From contig JACAUB010000001.1 in assembly GCA_013390605.1 (NCBI GenBank), positions 4,561,516 to 4,625,515 on the forward strand: a DNA stretch of 64,000 nucleotides, given 5' to 3'. Below are positions 55,109 through 64,000 of this stretch, one piece after another. The notes beneath the pieces are model-generated. The model saw only the letters and a program-made list of their open reading frames with translations, did no database searches and had not been told where the DNA came from. The position numbers were made by a program, and so were the translations under genes. The stretch is from Bacteroidota bacterium (GTDB lineage: Bacteria; Bacteroidota; Bacteroidia; Bacteroidales; Cfx3-03). Positions within the stretch are counted from its first letter, which is position 1; every line of letters starts with the position of its first letter.

Positions 55109-57916
55109 ATGAAAAAAATTAGTTTACTGAGTTTCCTATTGTTGTTTTGTATATCCTTTTCCGGACTTGCACAACAGGCTCAAACATTACCATTAGATCC
55201 AAAGACAAGGATTGGTAAGCTTGATAATGGTTTAACTTATTACATCAGAAAGAATGAACTACCTAAAAACAGAGGTGAGTTTTATATTGCTCAAAAAGTT
55301 GGTTCCATACTTGAGGAGGAGAACCAAAGAGGCTTAGCTCACTTTTTAGAACACATGTGTTTTAATGGCACAAAAAACTTTCCGGGAAATTCGTTAATTA
55401 AATACCTTGAAAAAATTGGTGTAAAGTTTGGTGAGAACGTTAACGCCTATACCTCTCTAGATGAAACGGTATATAATTTATCAAATGTACCTTTAACCAG
55501 AGAAACAATTCTAGATTCCGCGCTTTTGGTATTACACGACTGGTCTAGTTTTGTATCATTAGAAAGTAAAGATATTGATGATGAACGTGGTGTTATTCGT
55601 GAAGAATGGCGTACTCGCAATACCGGAGGATATAGAGTATTGGAATCGGGTGTCAAAGAGATGTTTGCGAATACTCAATATGCCAACCGCATGCCTATTG
55701 GTAGTATTGACGTAATCAACAATTTTGCTTATCAAGCAATAAAAGATTATTACAAAAAATGGTATCGTCCAGATTTACAAGGAATCATCGTTGTAGGAGA
55801 TATTGATGTCGATAAAGTGGAAGCCAAAATAAAACAGATCTTTTCAGATATCCCTGCTCCTGTTAATCCTGCTGTTCGCACACATTTCCAGGTTCCAAAT
55901 AATACGGAACCAATTGTTTCTATTCAAACAGATCCAGAAGTTCAACAAACACAGATAGCCATCTACTGTAAACACGATATCGTACCTGTTGAGATGAAAT
56001 CATCTGTTAATTACTATTTTATGAGTTTAATTAACAATTTAATTTCAACGATGTTTAATGCCAGACTGTTTGAGCTTTCAAAAAGTCCCACTCCCCCGTT
56101 TGCTTTTGCTCGTGGAGGCTACGGTGAATTCTTTCTGACACCTACTAAAGATGCCTGGAGTATAACAACGATGCCACGTAACAATAATGAAACTGATCTG
56201 GCCCTACGTGCTGTTATACGTGAAAATGAAAGGATGCGTCGATTTGGCTTTACGGCTTCTGAGTATAGCAGAGCTAAAACAGAGCTGTTGCGTTCATACG
56301 AAACAGCATTTAATGAGAAGGATAAACAGAAAAATGATGCATACGTAAGAGAGTGTGTACAACATTTTATCAGTAATGAGCCAATGCCGGGAATAGACTA
56401 TGAATTTGACTTGGTAAACAAGGTTCTACCCAAACTTCCACTCGAAGCTATAAATAAAATGGTTCAACAGTATGTTTCAGATACAAATATGGTCTTTTCG
56501 TTTACTGGTCCTAAAAAAGAAGGAATAAGTACACCAACGAAAGAACAGATTCTGAATGCATGGAAAGAGGTTAAAAAAGAAAATATCACCGCTTATGTTG
56601 ATAAGGTTTCGAATAAACCCTTGATCGATAAAAAACCTGCCGGGGGAAAGATTGTAAAAACAGAACTGAAACCTTTTGGCTATAAACAATGGACGCTTTC
56701 AAACGGTGTCAAGGTCTTAGTAAAGAAAACAGACTATAAGAAAGATCAGGTAATTATGAGTTCGTATAGTCCGGGTGGTTCTTCATTAGTTAATGATTCT
56801 GATTATCCTTCTTCAACAGTAATTAATGAAATTACAACGCTTGGTGGAGTTGGCCCATTCTCATCCGTAGAACTTGAAAAGATGTTAACTGGGAAAATAG
56901 TATCTGTAAGTCCTTCAGTGGGGGCGTTAAACGAAAGTATTAATGGAAATGCCTCGCCAAAAGACTTCGAAACATTAATGCAATTAACCTATCTCTACTT
57001 TACTCAGCCCAGAATGGATAAGGATGCATATAATTCATGGATGGTACGTAAGAAAAACCAATTGGAGAATGCATCATTAAATCCAATGAATAGCTTTGTC
57101 GATTCTATTATAACCGTTATTACAAACAAAAATCCTCGTGGAAAACGGCTTAATTTAGAGATGCTTAAAAAAGTAGATTATAATAAGGTAATGGATATTT
57201 ATAAAGACCGGTTTGCTGATGCAAGCGACTTTACTTTCTTCTTTACAGGAAATGTTGAACCCGATAGCATCAAAAATTCTGTTGAGCTTTATCTTGGAAG
57301 TCTTCCTGCTAAAAATAGAAAAGAGAATTTTAAAGACCGAGGTATTTATCCTCCAAAAGGAGTTGTAAAAAATAACTTCAATAAAAAACTCGAAGTCCCC
57401 AAGACTACTGTCTTTATAGCTTATACTGGAGAGATTCCATATACTCTGGAAAATGACATCCTGATAGATTACGTAAAAAGCATCCTCGACATTGTTTATA
57501 CAGAAAACATCAGAGAGAAAGAGGGTGGATCTTATGGCGTTGGTGTTATGGGTAGTATAAACAAATTTCCAAAACAACGTTTTGGATTCCAGATTAACTT
57601 CGATACAGATCCAGCAAAAAGAGAAAAACTGACTGGAATTGTATATGATGAAATCAAGAAGATTGTCACTGATGGTCCGAATGAAGTGAATCTGAATAAA
57701 GTTAAAGAGAATCTGCTTAAAACTTATCAAGAGAATCTAAACGAGAATGGATACTGGTCGGGAGTTATTTATAGTCAAGTAGTTAATGGTGTAGACGTTA
57801 ATACTGATTATGCTAAAATAGTTAAGTCAGTTACACCAACTCAGATTCGTAACTTTGCTAAGAAAATATTCTCACAAAATAATATTATTGAGGTATCTAT
57901 GAGTCCTGAAAAATAA
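55109..57916 (+). CDS. M16 family zinc metallopeptidase, two-domain, exported
   Basis: A 935-residue pitrilysin/M16-type peptidase with a signal peptide (1-21, ending GLAQ). The active site is HFLEHMCFNGT (HxxEH; His78, Glu81, His82), and a downstream Glu lies in DDERGVIREEWR (about 152-163). The C-terminal half repeats the fold without the HxxEH motif, as usual in the family (it begins about residue 515, YKQWTLSNGVKVLVKKTDYKK). It is monocistronic, read divergently from the butyrate kinase gene, with a terminator after it. The natural substrate is unknown; degradation of periplasmic peptides is likely. Confidence 0.95.
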   Translation: MKKISLLSFLLLFCISFSGLAQQAQTLPLDPKTRIGKLDNGLTYYIRKNELPKNRGEFYIAQKVGSILEEENQRGLAHFLEHMCFNGTKNFPGNSLIKYLEKIGVKFGENVNAYTSLDETVYNLSNVPLTRETILDSALLVLHDWSSFVSLESKDIDDERGVIREEWRTRNTGGYRVLESGVKEMFANTQYANRMPIGSIDVINNFAYQAIKDYYKKWYRPDLQGIIVVGDIDVDKVEAKIKQIFSDIPAPVNPAVRTHFQVPNNTEPIVSIQTDPEVQQTQIAIYCKHDIVPVEMKSSVNYYFMSLINNLISTMFNARLFELSKSPTPPFAFARGGYGEFFLTPTKDAWSITTMPRNNNETDLALRAVIRENERMRRFGFTASEYSRAKTELLRSYETAFNEKDKQKNDAYVRECVQHFISNEPMPGIDYEFDLVNKVLPKLPLEAINKMVQQYVSDTNMVFSFTGPKKEGISTPTKEQILNAWKEVKKENITAYVDKVSNKPLIDKKPAGGKIVKTELKPFGYKQWTLSNGVKVLVKKTDYKKDQVIMSSYSPGGSSLVNDSDYPSSTVINEITTLGGVGPFSSVELEKMLTGKIVSVSPSVGALNESINGNASPKDFETLMQLTYLYFTQPRMDKDAYNSWMVRKKNQLENASLNPMNSFVDSIITVITNKNPRGKRLNLEMLKKVDYNKVMDIYKDRFADASDFTFFFTGNVEPDSIKNSVELYLGSLPAKNRKENFKDRGIYPPKGVVKNNFNKKLEVPKTTVFIAYTGEIPYTLENDILIDYVKSILDIVYTENIREKEGGSYGVGVMGSINKFPKQRFGFQINFDTDPAKREKLTGIVYDEIKKIVTDGPNEVNLNKVKENLLKTYQENLNENGYWSGVIYSQVVNGVDVNTDYAKIVKSVTPTQIRNFAKKIFSQNNIIEVSMSPEK

Positions 57917-57940
57917 TATTTTAGAAATATATTCTTTATA

Positions 57941-57973
57941 AAAAGGCTTTCCTATAACGGGGAGGCCTTTTTT
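57941..57973 (+). terminator. Rho-independent terminator after the M16 peptidase gene
   Basis: AAAAGGC pairs with GCCTTTT around an inner CC/GG stem, and the T-run TTTTTT overlaps and follows the second arm. Confidence 0.85.
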
Positions 57974-58191
57974 ATTTAATTCGTCTATGGTTTTCTACAA
58001 TTCAGACGTTAAATTCAACTATTCAGAACATAGCTTTTTCTCTCACCATAAATGATAAATACTTTTGCTGAACAAAAAATGAGAAAATAGGTTTCTTTAT
58101 GCAATACGTTTTACACAATTGCATTATTAAGCCACGGAAACGTTTTTATATATTTATGTTTCCTTCTTTTTTTGTAAACAAGCTAACAACA

Positions 58192-58803
58192 ATGGACGAG
58201 AAATTTGAAAAAATAATCATTGAATCGGCAGCCCTTTTTAGAAAGTATGGAATTCGCAGTTTATCGATGGATGATATCAGCAGAGAGTTGGGGATTTCTA
58301 AAAAAACCATCTATCAATATGTGGCAAATAAAGCCGAATTGATAGAAAAGATTTTGGAGTGGTTTACTAATAATAACTTATGCATGAGGTCTGAAAAAAA
58401 TCATGAAGCTAACGCTATTGATGATTTACTCAGTTTCAGTTTGATAGTACAAGAGGAATCAAATGAGTCGACCCCTGCCATTCTATTTGATCTACAAAAA
58501 TACTATCCTGATGTTTTTAAACGATTCTCTGTAAAGAAAAACGAATTAGTATTTGATCATTTAAAACGAAACATGTTGAAAGGCATTGAAGAGGGGCTTT
58601 ATCGAACAGACTTAGATGTTGATTTAGTATCACATCTCTATGTTAAAAAGCTAACCGATTCACATGATGTTGATTTTTTGAATACACACCAACTCTCTTT
58701 TTCAAGAGTTTTTGAAGTGATGTTTGACAACCACATCAGAGGAATATCAAATGAAAAGGGCTTAGCCTATTTTGAAAGTAAAAAAGTGAAAAAACAACTA
58801 TAA
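58192..58803 (+). CDS. TetR/AcrR-family regulator of the second efflux operon
   Basis: A 203-residue regulator from the ATG at 58192. An upstream in-frame ATG at 58099 would add 31 residues unlike the family, so the shorter form is preferred. The DNA-binding domain is MDEKFEKIIIESAALFRKYGIRSLSMDDISRELGISKKTIYQYVANKAELIEKIL (residues 1-55). The C-terminal helical domain is variable. It precedes the TolC gene by 13 bases, so it belongs to the operon and probably controls it. Confidence 0.92.
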   Translation: MDEKFEKIIIESAALFRKYGIRSLSMDDISRELGISKKTIYQYVANKAELIEKILEWFTNNNLCMRSEKNHEANAIDDLLSFSLIVQEESNESTPAILFDLQKYYPDVFKRFSVKKNELVFDHLKRNMLKGIEEGLYRTDLDVDLVSHLYVKKLTDSHDVDFLNTHQLSFSRVFEVMFDNHIRGISNEKGLAYFESKKVKKQL

Positions 58804-58816
58804 ATAACAAGGATAA

Positions 58817-60205
58817 ATGAAAGCACGGAATATTATCGTTCTGACAGCCCTCTTACTTGTTTCATGCTACGGTTTTGGACAAGAGGTCCAAAATTTTTCT
58901 CTACGTGAAGCTCAGGAATATGCGCTTAAAAATAGTGCAGAGGTTAAGAATACGAAAATCGACAACGAAATTGCAAAAAAGAAGATTTGGGAGACAACGG
59001 CAATTGGATTACCACAAATATCAGGAACAGTTAATTATCAACATCAATTTAAAGTTCCAGAAATGAACTTTGGAGGATCTTCATTCTTAAAACTTGACCC
59101 TACGGTGCCTGCCGGAACGCCATTGACTTCTGATATGGTTGGTAATACGTTAACATTAGGAACCAATCCTGGGCAGCCCATCAAACTTGGTTTAATGGAT
59201 AACACTACAATGGATGTTACTGTTAGCCAGCTTGTTTTTAATGGCGGTTATATTGTTGGACTTCAAGCTGCACGTGTTTATTATCAGATAGCCGATCAGA
59301 ATTATCAAAAGTCGCAAATTGATATTAAAGAGTCTATTGCTAATACTTATTCTCTAATTCTAATTGTAGAAAACAATCGTACGGTTTTACAACGTTCATT
59401 AGACAATATAACAAAGACGCTGTCAGAAATGCGACAGATCAATAAACAAGGACTTAATGAAGATACTGATGTTGATCAGATTGAATTAACCAGTTTAAAT
59501 ATTACGAATGCGATAAATACTATCACTCGTCAAATTGAAGCTTCTTACGATCTGCTCAAATTCCAAATGGGAATACCTTTAGAGAAAAAAATAACTTTAA
59601 CTGATAGTCTTGATGGGTTAATTGCAAATGTCGATTTAGCTACATTAGTAGGTAAACAATTTAATATTCAGAGCAATATTACCTATAAAATAATGGATAC
59701 TCAGGAGGCTTTTGGGAAACTTGCTTTACGTAAAGAGATCTCTAATTCTCTGCCAAGTATAGCCGCTTTTTACAAACACACAGAGAAGTTAAATCAGGCA
59801 GCCTTTGATTTTACCCCCAAAGACATTCTTGGTCTTTCAGTAAATGTTCCTCTATTTTCAAGTGGGCAACGTAATGTGATGGTAAAACAACGAAGACTGG
59901 ATTTAGAAAAGATTACAAATTCTAAGAATAAAGCCATCGAAGGAGTAAAACTTGACTACACCAATTCAAAAAATGAATTAAACTCAACATTTGAAAAATA
60001 CTTGAATGAAAAGAAAAACATTGAGCTGACTAAGCGTATCTATGATAAGACAATGATCAAATTTCGTGAAGGTATTTCATCTAGTTTAGATTTAACTCAG
60101 GTTCATAATCAATACCTTACTGCACAATCAAACTTCTTTACTGCTGCATATAATCTTTTGACAGCAAAGAATAAGTTGGATAAAATTGTAAATAACGACT
60201 TATAA
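58817..60205 (+). CDS. TolC-family outer-membrane efflux channel
   Basis: A 462-residue OMF protein with a signal peptide (MKARNIIVLTALLLVSCYGF then GQ; the Cys in VSCYG is not a clear lipobox). The family repeat pattern is present: FSLREAQEYALKNSAEVKNTKIDNEIA at the start, VSQLVFNGGYIVGLQAARVYYQIADQNYQKSQIDIKESIANTYSLIL near 135-180, and the second half GLSVNVPLFSSGQRNVMVKQRRLDLEKI followed by a long coiled-coil ending SLDLTQVHNQYLTAQSNF. It follows the TetR gene by 13 bases and precedes the adaptor gene by 31. Confidence 0.93.
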   Translation: MKARNIIVLTALLLVSCYGFGQEVQNFSLREAQEYALKNSAEVKNTKIDNEIAKKKIWETTAIGLPQISGTVNYQHQFKVPEMNFGGSSFLKLDPTVPAGTPLTSDMVGNTLTLGTNPGQPIKLGLMDNTTMDVTVSQLVFNGGYIVGLQAARVYYQIADQNYQKSQIDIKESIANTYSLILIVENNRTVLQRSLDNITKTLSEMRQINKQGLNEDTDVDQIELTSLNITNAINTITRQIEASYDLLKFQMGIPLEKKITLTDSLDGLIANVDLATLVGKQFNIQSNITYKIMDTQEAFGKLALRKEISNSLPSIAAFYKHTEKLNQAAFDFTPKDILGLSVNVPLFSSGQRNVMVKQRRLDLEKITNSKNKAIEGVKLDYTNSKNELNSTFEKYLNEKKNIELTKRIYDKTMIKFREGISSSLDLTQVHNQYLTAQSNFFTAAYNLLTAKNKLDKIVNNDL

Positions 60206-60236
60206 TTATTTTGGATAACGAAAAACATTGAAAATC

Positions 60237-61349
60237 ATGAATAAAAATATTTTAATAGCATCATTACTTCTTGTAGCAGTAGCCTGCAAGCCTGGTGATA
60301 AAAAAGCAGAACTAGAAAAACTTAAAGTTCAGAAAAATGAGCTCACTTCAAAAATCGAAACCCTCGAAAAAGAGTTAGGTGTAAAAGATACTACTGCTAT
60401 AAAACCAATAGATGTTGCCGTTACGCCTGTAGAATTTGCTGAGTTTCGCCATTATCTTGACATTCAGGGTCACATCGAAGGTGATCAAAATATTGAAGTA
60501 AGTCCTCAATCAGCAGGTCAAGTGGTTAAGGTAAATGTTAAAGAAGGTGATCATGTAGTAAAGGGACAGATTTTGGCTGAACTTGATTCGAAGTTAATCA
60601 TGCGTGGAATTGATGAAATTCATTCACAACTATCATTAGCAACAACACTTTACCAGAAGCAAAAAGCACTGTGGGATCAGAAGATTGGATCAGAGGTTCA
60701 ATACTTAACTGCAAAAACAAACAAAGAATCGCTCGAAAGAAAACTTGCTTCTATGCAGGAACAGTTAGCAATGAATAAGGTAAAATCACCTATCAGTGGA
60801 ACTGTTGAAAGTATCCCTTTCAAAATTGGACAAGTTATTTCTCCAGGCTTACCAACTTCAACCATCCGTGTTGTAAATATGAGTGGTGTAAAAGTTATTG
60901 CTGATGTTGCCGAAGCATACAGTTCGAAAGTAAGAAACGGAAACGAAGTATTAGTTAGTTTCCCTGATATCGACGAACAAATAGCAGCTCGGGTTACTTT
61001 TGGAAGTAAAGTTATCGACCAAACAAACAGAACTTTCAGAGTTGAAGCCAGACTTGCACATTCAAGAGCTGATCTTCGTGCTAACATGATTGCAAACCTG
61101 AAGATTAGCGACTATATCAATAAAAAAGCAATGATTATTCCTGTCAATCTCATACAAAAATCAATGAATAACAACTACGTAATGATAGCCGTACAAAAAG
61201 GAAATCAAACAGTTGCAATGAAAAGAGATATTAAAACAGGAAATACATATAATGCTGCTTCAGAAGTTATTGATGGATTAAAGATTGGCGACAAGTTAAT
61301 CACTTCAGGATATTTAAATCTTAAAGATGGTCAATTGATCAAATTATAA
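60237..61349 (+). CDS. RND efflux periplasmic adaptor lipoprotein
   Basis: A 370-residue adaptor from the ATG at 60237; a TTG three codons upstream (60228) is the longer alternative. A lipoprotein signal has its Cys in VAVACKPG (about residue 17). A coiled-coil stretch (KKAELEKLKVQKNELTSKIETLEKEL) follows directly, an extra N-terminal element compared with the adaptor at 35188. The lipoyl halves are GQVVKVNVKEGDHVVKGQILAELDS and NKVKSPISGTVESIPFKIGQVI, with beta-barrel and membrane-proximal domains after. It sits between the TolC and RND genes. Confidence 0.93.
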   Translation: MNKNILIASLLLVAVACKPGDKKAELEKLKVQKNELTSKIETLEKELGVKDTTAIKPIDVAVTPVEFAEFRHYLDIQGHIEGDQNIEVSPQSAGQVVKVNVKEGDHVVKGQILAELDSKLIMRGIDEIHSQLSLATTLYQKQKALWDQKIGSEVQYLTAKTNKESLERKLASMQEQLAMNKVKSPISGTVESIPFKIGQVISPGLPTSTIRVVNMSGVKVIADVAEAYSSKVRNGNEVLVSFPDIDEQIAARVTFGSKVIDQTNRTFRVEARLAHSRADLRANMIANLKISDYINKKAMIIPVNLIQKSMNNNYVMIAVQKGNQTVAMKRDIKTGNTYNAASEVIDGLKIGDKLITSGYLNLKDGQLIKL

Positions 61350-61368
61350 CATAAAAGGGTGATCCATC

Positions 61369-64000
61369 ATGAAAAAAAATAAGATTAAAGAATTTTTTGC
61401 GACAAGCTGGGCAATAGATAATAAAACAAGCATCTATGTATTGGTTGTTTTTATATCGTTGCTAGGTTTCTCAAGTTATGTATCTATTCCAAAAGAACAG
61501 TTTCCGGAATTAGTGATCCCAACGATCATGGTAAGCACTGCTTATCCGGGTGCTTCGCCTGCAGATATTGAAAACCTGGTAACCAGACCTATCGAAAAAC
61601 AGATTAAAGGGATAGCAGGAGTAAAAAAGACAACCAGTAATTCTTTACAGGACTTCTCATCTATCGTAGTTGAATTCAATACAGATGTAGTAGTAGCTGA
61701 GGCAAAACAACGAGTAAGAGATGCACTTGACAAAGCACGTGCTGATCTTCCTAACGATTTACCTAAAGATCCAACAGTAATGGAGATTGACTTTTCAGAA
61801 ATCCCCATTATGTACCTTAACATATCAGGAAATTATGATCTGGAGAGGCTAAAGAAATTTGCCGACAAAGCAAAAGACAGAATAGAGGCTTTTAAAGAGA
61901 TTACCCGTGTTGACATTGTTGGTGCACTAGAGCGTGAGATTCAAATCAATGTTGATATGAATAAAATGCAAGCCGCCAAAGTGACATTTAGCAATATCGA
62001 GCAGGCAGTTGCATCAGAGAACAGAACCATATCAGCGGGAACTATCAGTAACTATGGCATGAAACGGGCAATACGTATTGTTGGTGAATTTAAAGATGCG
62101 AACAAGCTTGGAGATATCGTTTTACAATCGTCAAGTGGAGCACTGGTGTTTTTAAAAGACATTGCTGAAGTTAAAGATAGTTTTAAAGAGCAGGAATCAT
62201 TTTCCCGTTTGAACGGGCAAAATGTAATTACATTAAGTGTTGTTAAAAAGAGTGGTCAGAACCTAATTGAAGCATCTGATAAGATCAAAAACCTTTTGAA
62301 TACTGAATTAAAAGGAAAAGTATTTCCAAAAGATTTAAAGGTGACAATCACTAATGATATGTCAGTCCATACCCGAAATACGCTGGAAGAACTGAATAAC
62401 ACTATCATCATTGGATTTATATTGGTAACCGTTGTGCTGATGTTTTTCATGGGCTTCAAAAATGCCTTCTTTGTTGGGTTATCAGTTCCACTTTCTATGG
62501 CTGTAGCCTTTATCGTCATGCCCGGATTTGGGTTTACGATGAACATGATGGTTATGTTTGCTTTCATTTTTGCATTGGGGATTGTAGTTGATGATGCCAT
62601 TGTGGTTATTGAAAATACCCATCGATTACATCGAAATCATCCTGATATTGTAGTAGCAGCAAAAATGGCTGCAGGAGAAGTATTTTTACCGATCTTATCA
62701 GGAACGCTTACAACTCTTGCGCCTTTCTTTCCCCTGGCATTCTGGCCCGGTATTGTAGGTAAGTTCATGTACTTTATGCCGGTAACATTAATTATTACGT
62801 TGTTTGCTTCATTGTTTGTTGCCTACATAATCAATCCTGTATTTGCGGTCTCCTTTATGAGACATGAGTACGATGCAGTAGAGAAATCTGCCATATCAAA
62901 GCGTCAGAAAATATGGTTTTCCATTTTTAGTATAATTGCATTGGTAGCCTATCTATCAAAAGCATTCTGGTTGGGCAACTTTATCTTGATTATGGTAGCC
63001 CTGGTACTTTTACATCAATTCGTACTGATAAAATTGATTCATTCATTCCAGGAGAAATTTTGGCCTAAGATGATGCATTATTATGAGGTCAGCCTGCGTT
63101 ATTTCCTAAAAGGAAGACGTCCGGGATGGATTCTTGCAGTTGTTGTTGGTCTATTTGTATTTACAATGATGTTAACAAGTATCGTAAAACCACCGATTGT
63201 TTTCTTCCCCAATAACGATCCAACAAACATTTATGTATACATTAAAACACCTGAAGGAACCGATCAAAAAGTAACTGATTCAATAACAACATTGGTTGAG
63301 AACAGAGTAACCAAACTTCTGGGAAAGAATAATCCAGTTGTTGAATCAATCATTTCAAATGTTTCTTTAGGAGCAGGAGATGACAACAGTTTTGAAAGAA
63401 CCGCTGCATCAAACAAAGGGAAAGTAAGTATTAACTTTGTTGAGACTAAATTTCGTCAGGGCGTTTCGACTACCGATTATCTTGCTAAAATTAGTAAGGG
63501 CGTAAAAGGAATTGCAGGTGCTGAAATCTCCACTGAAAAGAATAGAAGTGGCCCTCCAACAGGGAAACCTATTAATATTGAAATAAGTGGCGATAATCTA
63601 GCCTTCCTTGTTTCTGATGCTAATGCATTTAAAAGCTATCTTGATTCGCTTCAGATTCCTGGAGTTGAAGAGTTAAAGAATAACTTTGAAGAAAACACTC
63701 CTGAATTGTTAATCGATATTGATCGCGAAAGAGCAAATCGTGAAGGTGTCTCAACGAGTCAGATAGGAATGGAAATCAGAACTGCTGTATTCGGAAAAGA
63801 GGTTTCCAAATACAAAGAAGATGAAGATGAATATCCGATTCAACTTCGCTATTCTGATACTCAACGTAAGAATATCAATGCATTGATGGATCTTCGCATT
63901 ACTTATCGAGACATGAATTCCGGAAAGCTTCGTTCAATACCGCTTTCAACAGTTGCTAAAGTTGAATACTCTAATACATATGGTGGTATTAAACGTATCA
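61369..64000 (+). CDS. RND efflux permease, HAE-1 type (runs off window end)
   Basis: An open frame from the ATG at 61369 to the window end, 877 codons without a stop; the C-terminal part lies outside. The first membrane helix (IYVLVVFISLLGFSSYVSIPKEQFPEL) and VSTAYPGASPADIENLVTRPIEKQIKG are typical of HAE-1 pumps. The helix-4 proton-relay pair is intact (FALGIVVDDAIVVIENTHRLHRNHP, about residues 400-425). The second half of the porter domain begins near residue 600. Unlike the pump at 30729-35186 it has its own separate TolC gene in the operon. It follows the adaptor gene by 19 bases. Confidence 0.94.
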   Translation, partial: MKKNKIKEFFATSWAIDNKTSIYVLVVFISLLGFSSYVSIPKEQFPELVIPTIMVSTAYPGASPADIENLVTRPIEKQIKGIAGVKKTTSNSLQDFSSIVVEFNTDVVVAEAKQRVRDALDKARADLPNDLPKDPTVMEIDFSEIPIMYLNISGNYDLERLKKFADKAKDRIEAFKEITRVDIVGALEREIQINVDMNKMQAAKVTFSNIEQAVASENRTISAGTISNYGMKRAIRIVGEFKDANKLGDIVLQSSSGALVFLKDIAEVKDSFKEQESFSRLNGQNVITLSVVKKSGQNLIEASDKIKNLLNTELKGKVFPKDLKVTITNDMSVHTRNTLEELNNTIIIGFILVTVVLMFFMGFKNAFFVGLSVPLSMAVAFIVMPGFGFTMNMMVMFAFIFALGIVVDDAIVVIENTHRLHRNHPDIVVAAKMAAGEVFLPILSGTLTTLAPFFPLAFWPGIVGKFMYFMPVTLIITLFASLFVAYIINPVFAVSFMRHEYDAVEKSAISKRQKIWFSIFSIIALVAYLSKAFWLGNFILIMVALVLLHQFVLIKLIHSFQEKFWPKMMHYYEVSLRYFLKGRRPGWILAVVVGLFVFTMMLTSIVKPPIVFFPNNDPTNIYVYIKTPEGTDQKVTDSITTLVENRVTKLLGKNNPVVESIISNVSLGAGDDNSFERTAASNKGKVSINFVETKFRQGVSTTDYLAKISKGVKGIAGAEISTEKNRSGPPTGKPINIEISGDNLAFLVSDANAFKSYLDSLQIPGVEELKNNFEENTPELLIDIDRERANREGVSTSQIGMEIRTAVFGKEVSKYKEDEDEYPIQLRYSDTQRKNINALMDLRITYRDMNSGKLRSIPLSTVAKVEYSNTYGGIKRI

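Noticed and set aside
57155..57730. 191-codon minus-strand frame inside the M16 peptidase gene
   Set aside because: Phe/Ile-rich shadow of a well-supported plus-strand gene.

Overview
The window is chromosomal DNA of a Bacteroidota bacterium, most likely of the Bacteroidales or a close relative. Evidence: a SusC/SusD pair with an ECF sigma / FecR anti-sigma pair, a SusC with an STN domain, exported glycosidases with Sec or lipoprotein signals, AT-rich spacers, little sign of Shine-Dalgarno sites, and TAnnTTTG-like -7 boxes. The genus cannot be fixed from the sequence. No rRNA, tRNA, CRISPR array, transposase or phage gene was recognised.

Region 1 (1-23165, all minus strand) is a polysaccharide utilisation locus. 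In transcription order it holds an exported GH31 with a PA14-like insert (alpha-xylosidase type), an SSS sodium/sugar symporter, a GH3 beta-glucosidase, a Tat-signal Gfo/Idh/MocA oxidoreductase, a second GH31, an ECF sigma factor, a FecR anti-sigma factor, SusC, SusD, a carbohydrate esterase, a pectin methylesterase (CE8) and a GH116 enzyme cut by the window start. Hairpins divide it into several transcripts. The enzyme mix (CE8, esterase, GH31, GH3) fits a plant cell-wall glycan with pectin-like and xylosyl/glucosyl parts, but the exact substrate is inference.

Region 2 (23365-28797, plus) carries a TetR regulator with a palindrome at its own promoter, an HSL-type esterase, and a large GH106-type rhamnosidase that fits the pectin theme. 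Region 3 (28698-30665) is an accessory patch: palindromes, a repeated GC-richer motif, an unrecognised 268-residue protein and a small convergent unrecognised protein.

Region 4 (30729-36902, minus) is a TetR-linked RND efflux operon whose pump and TolC channel are joined in one reading frame. Region 5 (37153-42357) is mixed housekeeping: a Dabb protein, a cupin, HflX, a PhoB/PhoR-like two-component pair and a metallo-beta-lactamase-fold hydrolase. Region 6 (42458-46759, plus) is a two-gene glycosidase unit (GH43 with discoidin and Fn3 domains, then a third, different GH31).

Region 7 (47257-54902) resembles a leucine / branched-chain acyl-CoA degradation operon: both methylcrotonyl-CoA carboxylase subunits, a methylglutaconyl-CoA hydratase, an acyl-CoA dehydrogenase and an HMG-CoA-lyase-like protein, with a convergent butyrate kinase. 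The dehydrogenase has short-chain-type rather than isovaleryl-type catalytic residues, and the lyase has lost two predicted metal ligands. Region 8 (55109-64000, plus) has an M16 peptidase and a second TetR-TolC-adaptor-RND efflux operon, whose pump gene runs off the window end.
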